Translations under genes and position numbers: made by a program
Notes under the pieces: model-generated
Told to the model about the DNA's origin: nothing
Database searches by the model: none
The model's input: the letters and a program-made list of their open reading frames with translations, nothing else
Assembly (NCBI RefSeq): GCF_037042905.1
Contig: NC_087254.1
Span: 19,989,103-20,053,102 of the forward strand
Source of the DNA: Lytechinus pictus
Lineage: Eukaryota; Echinodermata; Echinoidea; Temnopleuroida; Toxopneustidae
DNA length: 64,000 bases
Reading direction: 5' to 3'
Part shown: positions 36,781 through 47,484 of the stretch, in pieces
Layout: every line of letters begins with the position of its first letter
Position numbering within the stretch: the stretch's first letter is position 1

Positions 36781-36904
36781 GGCAGGCGGCGTTTGGTATT
36801 TGTCCAAAATCAAACCACTTGTACATTCTGCATATTTCGTTAAATTACCGAAAATTTTCATATCGTACATAATGCTGTCGGACGGCTGTAATATTCTATC
36901 CATC
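36781..36904 (+). other. Candidate 5' noncoding exon of gene E
   Basis: Ends TATCCATC|GTAAGTTATC, a good donor. The next matching acceptor before gene E is GTTTACAG at 42634, 21 bp before the ATG. If right, the intron is about 5.7 kb and contains the LINE. AT-rich TTTTAAAAAGATATT lies just upstream. The 5' limit is not known. Confidence 0.35.
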
Positions 36905-37909
36905 GTAAGTTATCATGTTATTATTTTTTAGTTTTATTAAACTTCTATTTATTATGTTGATATCTTAAATCTGATGGCGGTGCGTGTGACATTGAACAGG
37001 TTAATATGGTATTCCCGGGCGATAATGTTTGCAAATGATTTTCTCCTGCTAATGCTTTATATTCGTACATCCCCTATAGGCTGAAATCATTCACGAAATG
37101 ATTTATAATTACTGTGACTTCTAAATTTGGCCTAATTCGGCGTATTATTTCGATTGTTAAGGCATCAATGCTTATGATGATAGTGGGCTGTGGCACAGTG
37201 CCGCCCAGGCTTATTACTGATCATGCACCGTGTTTGCATTTGCATTCAGGAGCTAATAAAAAAATAAATTTGATTTATTTTATTTTCATATTTTGATATG
37301 AGAGATAAAATAAATAAAAATTCCCTTCATAGGCAGAGGCCCAATGATATCAACTGTATGTGTCATTGATTATTGATCTAAAAGTTATGTTAAATTTTAT
37401 TGCATTTGAAATTCTGGAAGTAGATTATACTTAGATTTACAAAAAGTTCATATAGACCTTATGAAAGGTATACAAGAATAAGACACTGACACGGATGGGA
37501 TGGGAAATTTAGACATAGCCACAGCGCAAAAGGTATATTCATAGATGAAAAATGCCATCTTCTCTGGTTTCATACATACCTAATAACAACAAATAATTGT
37601 AACAATCAGGCGTATAATAATACTGTTTTGGGGTACACAATGTTCTGACTATAACTATATGTAGATGTGTTTCTTTGTGAATTCTTTTCTCATGTTTTTC
37701 CGAAAAGGGAGGAATAAAGGGGTTAACAGAAGTAAGATTGATTAGTTGAAGGAAAAAAAAACATAGCAAGAAAAAATATTATAGATCCGTTAGAAGGATA
37801 AAATGGGAAAGGCAAACTTACATGGAGAAAGATAAAGGGGAAATATATAGTACACTGTTAGAAAATTTTTAATTAAAAAACAAAAATTCCTGCAACGGAA
37901 TCTAGAGCA

Positions 37910-38293
37910 CACACTGTAAAAAATGAAGTGCTAATTTAGCACTTACAGTGCTTGTATCATGTGTATAGTGACTGCAGTACGAGTACTGATCTTTGTATTG
38001 GATGTCCACAGGCGTATCCCGCCACAAGCATGTGCTTATAGGGACCCACGCCTTCTTCTGTACACATTGGTTGTATATATTTATATTCTTTATGGTAATT
38101 GATTTCATATGAATTCTTGTTAACAAAAATGAAGAAATTTTGTAAAATGGAGGAAAATCAATGTTTATTTGAAATGAAATGAAAAATGAAAATGATTTTC
38201 TAGTTTATATTTGAACTAGAAAATCAGCACTCGTAGTGCAGTCACTATACAAGCACTGTAAGTGCTAAATTAGCACTTCATTTTTACAGTGTA
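37910..38293. mobile_element. MITE family 3, copy 2, interrupted
   Basis: Both ends match copy 1 (CACTGTAAAAAATGAAGTGC and GCACTTCATTTTTACAGTG). The left arm is broken after GTACTGATCTTTGTA by about 190 bp of unrelated sequence containing GTCCACAGGCGTATCCC, before the right arm resumes at ACTAGAAAATCAGCACTCG. Confidence 0.85.
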
Positions 38294-38439
38294 TAACAAT
38301 TTACAAAATAATTTGGTAATTTCTTTCTGTAAAATCTGTTTTTTTATTTTTCTTCTGTAAAATCTTATGGTTTTTTTAACAGTGTATGTGAACCATTTGA
38401 AATTTGCCATTTTCCTGTAAAAAAAAACAAATTTCACCT

Positions 38440-41400
38440 CAATTCAATTCAATTCAATTTCAATTCAATTCATTTTATTGTCATGTATAAAAAACACAAA
38501 AATTGTCCTCGGACTCCTTTCTTAACAAAAAGTGCATTAAAAAAAAAAATAATAATAATCATTCACAAACTATAGATACAATACATCAAAATAATACATA
38601 CATGTAGTATAAATATATCAATAAAATAAATATACATAAATATACCCTGTCTGCATGCTTGAGCACCCACGACACGACACCAACCACTGACCCACTGTAT
38701 GAAACAAAGTGTCACCACAGTGGAACAATGCGATCTAAGGTGGGTACTCAAGCATGCAGACAGGTACCAGGAGCTATTAAGTGGATACATGAATACATTA
38801 AGTGAATAAATTAGATTAGAATAGTATTGTCTATTATCTCACAAATTTTGCATTATAGCACTTTGATGCCCAATGTATAAAGGACGTTCTGAACCTTTCT
38901 GTTCTCACCCTTGTGAGTCTAATGCGACCAGATCTGTTAAAGACTAGCTCCCCATGGAGCGGGTGAGTTTCATCCTCAACAATGGCATTGAATTTGGAAC
39001 ATATCGCCGATTGTACAATTTCTTCCATCTTTGTTAAAGAAATCCCAGTGATCTTGCTTGATTGTGAAACTTTCCTTGCCAATTTGGTCTTGTTTTTCTC
39101 TGTTAGACCACTGAACCAGACAATCGAGCAAAAACATAGCACAGATTGGATCACACTCTGATAGAAGAGTACTAGGGTCTGACTTCTCATGTGAAAAGAT
39201 CTAAGCTTCCTAAGGAAATATAGGCGTTGGTTGCCCTTAGCATAAATTTGTCTTGTGTTTTCGTCCCACTTGAGTTTGTTGTCTACAACCGTTCCAAGAT
39301 ACTTATACTCGGACACCTGTTCAATACCATCATCATGAACATATACAGGTGAATGTGGATATTCTCCCCTAGTCTTACGAAAATCAAAAATCATTTCTTT
39401 TGTTTTTTGGGTATTGAGTTCCAATGATGTCTGTTCTGTCCAGGACACAAACTCTTCGATACAGAGTCTATATACCGTTTCATCATTATCTCTGATCAGC
39501 CCTATGATACATGTATCATCTGCATATTTAATAATATGGCAAGATGGGGCATATGAGGGCGGGTTACACAGACTCTGGGTGCCGGTCAAAAGGGTAAAGA
39601 TATACGGAGACAACACGCACCCTTGCGGAGCCCCTACATTCAAGCTTCTCTCGCCTGACACGGTATCACCAACACGAACAGTTTGTGATCTGTTTGTCAT
39701 AAAGTCACCTATCCAACAAGATAAATGAGGATTCACATGCATGGTATTGTGTAATACCTCAACCAGATACTGTGGTACAATTGTATCGAATGCTGACGAG
39801 AAGTCAATGAACAATACTCTGGCATAGGTCTTAGCCTCTTCCAAGTGCCTACAAACTGTGTGTGTTAAGAATGCAACAGCATCTTCCACACTTCTGTTTC
39901 TTCTATATGCGAACTGGAGAGGGTCCTGATAGTCTACAGTCTCTTTCATCAAGACTTCTTTCACTATTTTTTCAAAGCACTTCATGATTATGGGAGTCAG
40001 TGCAACCGGTCTGAAGTCATTGAGCACACATGGTTTTGACTTTTTAGGGATTGGAATGATTATAGCTTTTTTCCAGAGGTCTGGAACATGTGAAGTGTCA
40101 AGAGACCATTGAAACAAAAGACAGAATATTTGGGCCAATTGTTGTGAACATGTTTTAAGAAGTCTGCCAGAGATACTATCAGGACCCATAGACTTGTTCA
40201 TTTTGACTGTCTCCATAACTCTTCTAACCTTTCCAACATCAACAAGTATTCTTTCACTTAGTGGTAGACACCCTTGTACACCTTCCACCAAATTCCGAGA
40301 ATGAAAAATCCTCTCAAAACGACAATAGAATTCATTCAGATTCTGTACAAACTCAAAAACATCATCACCTATGATATTACATTTCTTGCTTCTTACATCA
40401 AACCCTGTAATCACCTTCAGTCCCTTCCAATCATCTCTTGAGTTTCCTACTTGGAATTTCCTATCTACTTTTTTACCAAATTGTCTTTTCCTATCCTTGA
40501 TATATTTCTTAAAGTCTCTCTCAATAGACTTCACTGAATCACCATTCTGAAAGACCTGAACTTTCTTGTGTATGTAGTCTTTGCATTTCTTGTCCACCCA
40601 TGGTTTGTTATTAGGGTATATTTTTGTTGTTACCTCAGGGATTAACATATTCTCGCAAAACTTGATGTAGCCTGTGACAACGTTCACTGCCTCGTCCAGA
40701 GATGCTGATGAGTCCACGAGGACATCCCAGTCGGTGCACTCGAAGCAGGCTCTCAATGACTCCGTTGTGTCCTCATTCCACTTCCTTACTTTCCTTGTTA
40801 CTGATTTCACACGCTTGAGTTTCTGCCTATATTGCGGAAGTAAGTGGATAATATTATGGTCGGAATTTCCCAAGGGCGGCTTGGCTACAGCCTTGTAACC
40901 ATCACGTACATTCCCATAGCATTTTTCTAATGTGCGGTTCCCTCTGGTTGGTAGGTCAATGTACTGATACAGATAGGGCATTGCAGTATGCAGATCACAG
41001 CTATTAAAATCACCTAACACAATCTGCACCGAATCTGGTGAAAAATTAGAATTCTGATGAATAGTACTTTGGATTTTTGTGGCAGCAAGATCAACATTCG
41101 CACTTGGTGGGATGTATACAATAGTGACATAAATATTATTAAACTCCCTTGGCAGGTAATGTGGACGAACTGCTATAGAGAGAAGTTCAATGTTTTCTGA
41201 ACAGAAGGTATCTTTCACAGTGACGTTACTTTCATGACACCATCTCTCATTAATGTAAACACACACACCACCCCCGGTACTCTTTCCTGATGCTGCTGTG
41301 CGGTCCCCTCTAAAACAGATGAAACCATCCATGGCTGTATCAGTTTCAGTGTCTTTTGATGAAAACCAAGTTTCTGTAAAACACAGTAAGCAGCTATCAC

Positions 41401-41715
41401 GGTACTCATATCTGAAATTCATACATGCCTTCAACTCATCCAATTTATTCCTCAATGAACGACAGTTACCTGTTATTATAGAGGGCAATGGGGGACGAAA
41501 ACATCTCCTCCGTAGGCGAGCTCTAACTCCTCCTTTCCTTCCTCTCTTACGTCTCTTCAGCTCCTTTGGAATATCGCAGCTTAGCTCAGGGGCGACCCTG
41601 CCACTCTCGCCGGCAAGCCGAATCAATGATTCCCTGTCGTACGTTATGCGGGTGACCGGAAAAAGCGTCTGTATTCTACTCCCATCGTTTTGTACTAGTA
41701 TCGCTGATCAGGCGT
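38440..41715 (-). mobile_element. Near-complete CR1/Rex-like LINE, minus strand
   Basis: From its 3' end: an (AATTG)n tail at about 38440-38475; a 3' UTR with a strong hairpin (38650-38765: CTGTCTGCATGCTTGAG against CTCAAGCATGCAGACAG); then one ORF. Upstream of 41626 the frame stays open to a stop near 41708 with no ATG, so the 5' end is probably truncated. It lies antisense within the presumed first intron of cluster gene E. Confidence 0.85.
38834..41626 (-). CDS. LINE ORF2: AP-endonuclease and reverse transcriptase
   Basis: About 930 residues without a break. The N-terminal half is an APE-type endonuclease with GNCRSLRNK (about residue 53), FTETW, LGDFNSCD and the catalytic GNSDHNI (about 250). 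The reverse transcriptase follows: MGPDSISGRLLK, DFRPVALTP, FIDFSSAFDTI, GAPQGCVLSPYIF and IIKYADDTCI, with YADD near residue 700. The protein nicks target DNA and primes reverse transcription of its own RNA there. Order and motifs fit the CR1/L2/Rex1 part of the LINE tree; I cannot choose between clades without a tree. The listed start is a TTG chosen by frame; there is no in-frame ATG upstream, so the true N-terminus is probably missing. The ORF is intact, which suggests recent activity. Confidence 0.88.
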   Translation of the reverse strand: MIRLAGESGRVAPELSCDIPKELKRRKRGRKGGVRARLRRRCFRPPLPSIITGNCRSLRNKLDELKACMNFRYEYRDSCLLCFTETWFSSKDTETDTAMDGFICFRGDRTAASGKSTGGGVCVYINERWCHESNVTVKDTFCSENIELLSIAVRPHYLPREFNNIYVTIVYIPPSANVDLAATKIQSTIHQNSNFSPDSVQIVLGDFNSCDLHTAMPYLYQYIDLPTRGNRTLEKCYGNVRDGYKAVAKPPLGNSDHNIIHLLPQYRQKLKRVKSVTRKVRKWNEDTTESLRACFECTDWDVLVDSSASLDEAVNVVTGYIKFCENMLIPEVTTKIYPNNKPWVDKKCKDYIHKKVQVFQNGDSVKSIERDFKKYIKDRKRQFGKKVDRKFQVGNSRDDWKGLKVITGFDVRSKKCNIIGDDVFEFVQNLNEFYCRFERIFHSRNLVEGVQGCLPLSERILVDVGKVRRVMETVKMNKSMGPDSISGRLLKTCSQQLAQIFCLLFQWSLDTSHVPDLWKKAIIIPIPKKSKPCVLNDFRPVALTPIIMKCFEKIVKEVLMKETVDYQDPLQFAYRRNRSVEDAVAFLTHTVCRHLEEAKTYARVLFIDFSSAFDTIVPQYLVEVLHNTMHVNPHLSCWIGDFMTNRSQTVRVGDTVSGERSLNVGAPQGCVLSPYIFTLLTGTQSLCNPPSYAPSCHIIKYADDTCIIGLIRDNDETVYRLCIEEFVSWTEQTSLELNTQKTKEMIFDFRKTRGEYPHSPVYVHDDGIEQVSEYKYLGTVVDNKLKWDENTRQIYAKGNQRLYFLRKLRSFHMRSQTLVLFYQSVIQSVLCFCSIVWFSGLTEKNKTKLARKVSQSSKITGISLTKMEEIVQSAICSKFNAIVEDETHPLHGELVFNRSGRIRLTRVRTERFRTSFIHWASKCYNAKFVR

Positions 41716-41924
41716 TGAGAAGAGTTCCCAACAAGAGAGCAAAAAGCACGTATTTTGCATACATTGTACAGTAAAACCTATCCATATCCATCAAAGATCC
41801 AATCAATAGCCCCCAGTGATGATGAAAGTGCCAGAAAAATCCCAAAACGAAGAAATATATAAGAGGGACGCATTTTTTTGAAAAATTGGAGGATCATCAA
41901 CGGTTTTGATAGATCAAAATCTGA

Positions 41925-42215
41925 TGATGGTGATAACAATACTGATAGTGATGGTGATGACGGTGGAGAAGAAGAGGATGATGATGTTAAATGATGACGA
42001 TGACGGCGATAATGACGATGACGGCAATGATGATGATGGGAATTATGATGATGGTGATGATGATGATGATAAAGATAATGATGATGACAACGATTGCGAA
42101 TATGACGATGGTGAGGAGGAGGCGGATGATGATGATAATGACGAAAAATGGCGATAATGATGAGGATGGTGATGAAGACGACGACGATGATGATGACGAA
42201 GATGCTTATAAAGAT
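41925..42215. repeat. (GAT)n-type triplet repeat
   Basis: GATGATGAC/GATAAC triplets between the LINE and gene E, in the presumed first intron of E. Frames on both strands here are shadows. Confidence 0.85.
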
Positions 42216-42655
42216 AATATTACAAACATAAAAATAATAACAATATATAAAATAACAATAAGACTGAAAAAAAATGTTCACTTTGTATAGCCTTCGTAAC
42301 CGACATTGCACTCAGACTACTATTTATATTAAGCAAAGAATACAAAAACCATGCTCATGTTTCTATGTCTTCTCGTTTCGTTCAGCCCTCATTAATACAG
42401 TTTATTCGTTTTGCTTTTGTTAAACCGACTCTCATCCGGATGAACTTTTTCTTTTAGAAAAAAGACATTGGAATCGAATGCATCTCAACATTTTCGTATT
42501 GTAAATAATATTTTTATGTTGGGTGCTATTTGTTTTAAGTGTCCATTTGCTACAAGCTTTGATATAATGATTGCATAGAAATCAACATGATAGTGTAATT
42601 TGTTTTTCACTCTCTATTTTAAAATTGTTTACAGAGTTAATTGAATAAGTGGATC

Positions 42656-44377
42656 ATGCCTATAGGAGGACGGCGTGCCGGAGGTGGGTTTGGAGGAAGG
42701 CGAGCTGGACATGGATTTGGAGGTCACGGGTTCGGAAACCGTGGCATTGGAGGTCATGGTTTCGGAGGCCATGGGTTCGGAAATCACGGGATCGGAGCTC
42801 GGCATCATTTTCATAATCGGAACAACCGACGTCATCATCGTGGGGGTAACTTCAACCACGGACCCGTCAACGTTGGTATACAGTGGAACAACCAAAATGG
42901 TGTCAACACTATCTCAGTAGTCGATGGGCCTGGTATACGCGCTCCCAGACAGACGTCATCAAATGCCGGCATCCTCGTACTTTTGGTGATACTGGGCACT
43001 CTTGGCCTCATAGTCGGCGCAGTTCTCGGAACTCTAGGAGCCTGGACTTACAGTTTCTTGGGCATCGCCGGAATAGTTGGCATTGTAATTGCGGGAATAT
43101 GCTGGGGTGTTATACTCCTCATCGTAATCTGTCACGCCATTAATCATTCAGACACACCGCCACCAAATGCAGGGGAAACTCAGGCTACAGTTCCTGTCCA
43201 GAACCAGATGGTACCCGCTGTAACCATACAAGGAGGGCCATCGACTTTAGCCTCACAAGGTGTGGATACCACATCATATGTCTTCCAGACCAGTGGAGTA
43301 CTGCCTGGAGGACGCCACATGGCACCGCATACTTTCAATATACAGGTCCCACCAAACACAGCCCAGTCATTCCAAAATCTGCTACAAAAGTAAGCACAGC
43401 TCTAGTGTCTTCCTTAAAACACAGGCACTAGCCTTCCTTTTGTTATTTTTTATCTTAAAAAATTAATGTCAAGTTCAAGCGCCCAATAGCAAGCTGATGT
43501 CGTTAGGTGGAAATGAATAAACAAACAAGCATAATACTCAAAACTCAATAAAAAAATGAATGTTGTAACCTAGCATGTTCCCGACGGGAGCTTTTTTTCT
43601 TTCTTTTTAATTTTACCAGTAGCGAAATATATTTGCTTTCTCAGATAATACAATTTCAACGACGTGAATGTGTGACATTATCGTCTCTCTTGCATCGTGT
43701 GTGTTGTTCATAAATATATATAATTGCTGTCTTTTTCTGAAGTATTTCATTTAAAATGCAGTGACCTGCAGCACTGCTTACTTTACATCCGACATTCAGA
43801 ATTCATTAAGTAAACTTTGAATTTTCTTTTCTTATTCAATTCAAGTGATTTAAGGGATGGGATTGAACATTAGAGCTTCCTTTTCTATTTTTATTGCTGT
43901 ATTAAAATCTAAGTAATGTTTTCGTTATTTCGTTTTTATCTCACTGACATCATTATAAAAGTGATGATGATGATGATGATAATAATAATAACAATAACAA
44001 TAATAGTTATAATAATAATAATAATTATTATAATAATGATAATGATGAAAATAATTTTGACGAATATCATTTTTATCCATTTCAGCTTCCCAGGGTCACC
44101 CAACCCATCTCCTGTACCAAACGAATCTCTCCCGTACCCACCAACCTCGAGTAACGCGCCAGGCGTAGACCCTACACCGATATACCCTGGAGTTAACATG
44201 GCTACGGCACCGCCAATGGGCTACCCATTCGCCCGTCCTCCACCACCCGATACCAGCAACAAGGGCGTGGTCGAACCCACCCCAGAGGTAGAAGACATGC
44301 CCCCTCCCCCGTCCTATGATGATGCAGTAACGGGAAAGGTGGAACTCAACGAGACCAGTGATGTTGGGAAGACCTAA
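42656..44377 (+). CDS. Cluster gene E: GGHGFGN-repeat two-TM protein with PPxY tail
   Basis: Exons 42656-43389 and 44086-44377 give 341 residues; donor CAAAA|GTAAGC, acceptor CATTTCAG|C, phase 2 (Asn245). The first ATG after the acceptor at 42634 was used. The N-terminus starts MPIGGRRAGG, as in B and C, then expands into an imperfect GGHGFGN/GGHGIGN repeat (residues 10-48) and a His/Asn/Arg segment. Helices lie at 103-126 and 134-159, with GTLGAWTYSFLGIAG between, a variant of NLGGW..S.LGI.G. VPAVTIQGG and DTTSYVFQTSGVLPGG match the other members. The tail is Pro-rich and ends EDMPPPPSYDDAVTGKVELNETSDVGKT (PPxY at 319-322). Same inferred topology and WW-ligand role as B-D; function unknown. 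Confidence 0.82.
43964..44052. repeat. (GAT)n/(AAT)n microsatellite in the gene E intron
   Basis: Immediately precedes the exon 2 acceptor, ending about 30 bp before it. Confidence 0.85.
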
Positions 44378-44584
44378 GGGTACGGTGAACCCTGGTTTTA
44401 AAATATGCCGATATTAAAAGAGTCGACGACAATCTATTCGTCGGAAAACACAAACACACATTCGAAACGTATAAACAAAATAATTTAAAGTGGAGACTAG
44501 ACTCAACATCCTGGTAAGAAGCAACCGTGATACATGGGTGAATCTAGTCTCATTACTTCAGACTCTGTACTATGCAGTATGTTA

Positions 44585-44872
44585 ATAATAATAATACCAT
44601 CATGCTTATATAGCGCATATTACTGCCAAATGCATCCCTATGCGATTCATTGGATATTATTACCATGGCTTTAGCCCCGCAGCCTTTTACAGCGCGGTGT
44701 CATTTCAAGGAATAAATTCCTGCCAGGTACCCATTTACCTCATCTGGGTCGAGTGCAGCACAATGTAGACAAATTTCTTGCCGAAGGAAATTACGCCATG
44801 GCTGGGATTCGAACCCACGACCGTCTGTTTCAAAGTCCGAAGACTAATCCGCTGGGCCACAACGCTCCACTG
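44585..44872 (-). mobile_element. tRNA-derived SINE, minus strand
   Basis: Minus strand: tRNA-like head with GTGGCCCAGCGGATTAG and GGGTTCGAATCCC, the CGGCAAGAAATTTG and GGGTACCTGGCAGGAATTTA body, and an ATT tail. Same family as 4325 and 9389. Confidence 0.8.
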
Positions 44873-44879
44873 TTAAAAC

Positions 44880-46310
44880 CAACGGTCTATGCCTGCAGAT
44901 TTGTCAATTTATGATCATGTTGACGACGACGACGATGAAGAATATGATCAAGCGATATTTGACTCACCCTTTATCTTGTTAACCAATGGATGTTTTTACG
45001 TTTAATGTTTTACGGAGTTCGACTTGGGTTCGGTTGATAAATATTACGCTAAACATTAGAATCAAAGGGGTACGAAATATGCGGGGACAAATCGACTTCA
45101 AGTTCAGACCTATCAATATACCGGCTGAAATGAAATTCATGTTGTATGTTATTCTTCATGTATAGATATTTATTTTCCATGTATTTCTTTTCATCCACAA
45201 AAGAGTGATCCAGGGAAGGATCATTAAATCGTTAAACAATTTAAGTGAATATATAATCCGTTCATATTTTACTTTGTAATTTTGATATATATATAAATAA
45301 AGGAAAATGCCGTAGCTGCTATACTTCACCCTACGATTTCCATCACAAAACAAAAGAAAAAAAAACATATAACAAAAAAAAAAAAAAAAAAAAAGGAAGC
45401 ACCATATTACTTATATGTCAGATTATTATCATTTTTTCATCAGGGATCATGTAAAGCATTTATTTTTCTATTCCAACGAATCATGTGATAATGATGATAA
45501 TATATATAGCTCAATTTTACGAGCACATGAAAGAAGGACTGGTGCGCTATTATCATCATTATACCTTGCATGTATGACAAGAACATTACGGTCTACCTTC
45601 AATTGTTTGTCGTGTGTATTTTTAATTGCCTACTTATCATTATTTTGTAATATTACTGAATAACATTATTCTAAAAAAATAATGAAGTGTATTTAGAGCA
45701 GTGATTGTTAATTGTTTATAAACTTTAATTACATGTATATTACATCCCTAAAATTACGTTCTAGACTTTGGCTGATTCCCCTAAAAAATTTGTACTAAAT
45801 TTGAATAATAAATATAAGAAACATTTATAAAAAATAATATGATTAGATCTTGTTTTTCAATATTTCTTTCGCCTTGTTAAAATAAAAGAGAGATTACTTA
45901 AATGATTTCATTTCTACAATCCTATCGACGTTAAATATCGATCTTACGGTACACTTTCCATATCGATTTGTGGTCTATTCTTAGAGCACTTTCCAGATGA
46001 CGTAACAAAGGAATTAAAATATCGATTGCCATCTCAAGACATTGTTTGCAATATCAGTAAGATCGCCCTTCTACCCGAAAAGACCGACCGCCCCGTTTAC
46101 CGCAATCTATTTACGTGTACGATAAGTGATCGTTTTGCAACCTCGTTGCGTTTTTAAGTCGTCATCCACAAGACGAATGGAGTCATTTAAGAAAAAATAA
46201 ATTAGGAGGAGGGTGGAAACCCTACAGATGAAGTGTATACTCACCGAGAAACTTCTAACCAAAATTACTTAATTTGCGACGTTCAAGTTAGCATTTGAGC
46301 TATGATTATA
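44880..46310. other. Intergenic, AT-rich
   Basis: No gene. A 22-A run at about 45373-45394 and short AT repeats. Confidence 0.4.
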
Positions 46311-46329
46311 CAGGGGTGGATTATACGAC

Positions 46330-46422
46330 ACATTGTACATCAATAGTGCAAAGGTGAACAATGTGATTGGAGTATTTTCACCAGAAATACAAGTTTATCG
46401 TCATTGGATCAGCTGCTTTATG
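46330..46422 (+). other. Candidate 5' noncoding exon of gene F
   Basis: Ends GCTTTATG|GTAAGTTGAC, a strong donor matching the ATG|GTAAGT of gene B. The acceptor CATTTGCAG ends at 47275. Spliced, the ATG opens a 30-residue upstream ORF that ends (AAATAA, about 47365) before the gene F start. Confidence 0.48.
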
Positions 46423-46825
46423 GTAAGTTGACTTGGTTATTGTTATGCCTAATTAGAGTACAGTTTCCACAAATATTCATAATTATATCTCCATTTACAA
46501 TCATGTATGTGAAAATTTGTGTATAAACATCCTATGTTTGTATACTAATCTCATCTGTTCTCAATATACATGTTCTGTTTCCTTGGGAGTGTAAACTATG
46601 AAATGATTTTTTTCTTGGTAATGACAGTCTGTGGTGGCGCTGGTAGTAATTTATTTATCCATTTTATATTTATTCATTTACTTTTTATAGTAGAATCATG
46701 GAGCTATAAAACACTGTAATAGCTCCATGGTAGGATAGCGCCATCGGTAATTGAAATACTGTTTTACATGGGCCCCGGCATACTATAAAAACACATACAT
46801 GAGGATAGATAGTGAATGGATGTGT

Positions 46826-47218
46826 TGTTATAAATGATGATGATGATGAAGACGATGCTGCTGATGATGATAGTGGTGGTGACGATGGTGGTGGTGTTGT
46901 TGGTGGTGTTGGTGGTGATATAGTTGTGATGATGATGATGATTATATTATTGATGGTGATCATGATGATGATGGTGGTGGTGGTGGTGGTGGTATTGGTT
47001 TTGATGATTGTGGTGGTGATGATAAGGATGATTATTATGGTTGTGGTGGTGGTGATGGTGTTCATGGTGTTGGTGGTAATGATGATGATGATGATGGTGA
47101 TTGTGGTCATGGTGGTGGTGATGATGATGGTGGTGGTGATTATGGTGAAGATGATGGCGGTGTTGATGGTGGTGATGGTGATGATGATGATCATGGTAGT
47201 GGTGGTGATGCTCAGGAG
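46826..47218. repeat. (GGT)n/(GAT)n triplet array
   Basis: About 390 bp of GGTGGT and GATGAT triplets in the presumed first intron of gene F. Open frames giving poly-Val/Met or poly-Ile/Thr are artefacts. Confidence 0.9.
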
Positions 47219-47484
47219 AGTGTAAAATGTCAACGAAGTTTGTTATTTGTTTATTATAATTTTACTCATTTGCAGGTGGACATGACGGAAGACCAAACCT
47301 TGGAGATACATGCTGATCAACCCTGGATTTCCAAAACATTCATATCAATAGTTATAATGAAATAAACTTCGTGTCAACCGAATGATCTCACAATAAACTC
47401 TGTGGACCATCATTCCCTGAAACCTGGAAACTGTGACTCCTTAAACAGATTTTTTGTCACCTTTTTGGAGTTGTACAAACAAAA

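Noticed and set aside
39414-41774. Plus-strand ORFs over the LINE
   Set aside because: Antisense shadows of the intact reverse transcriptase frame.
42629-42920. Alternative-frame and antisense ORFs in gene E exon 1
   Set aside because: Shadows of the GGHGFGN repeat; the frame encoding the helices and spliced tail explains the region.
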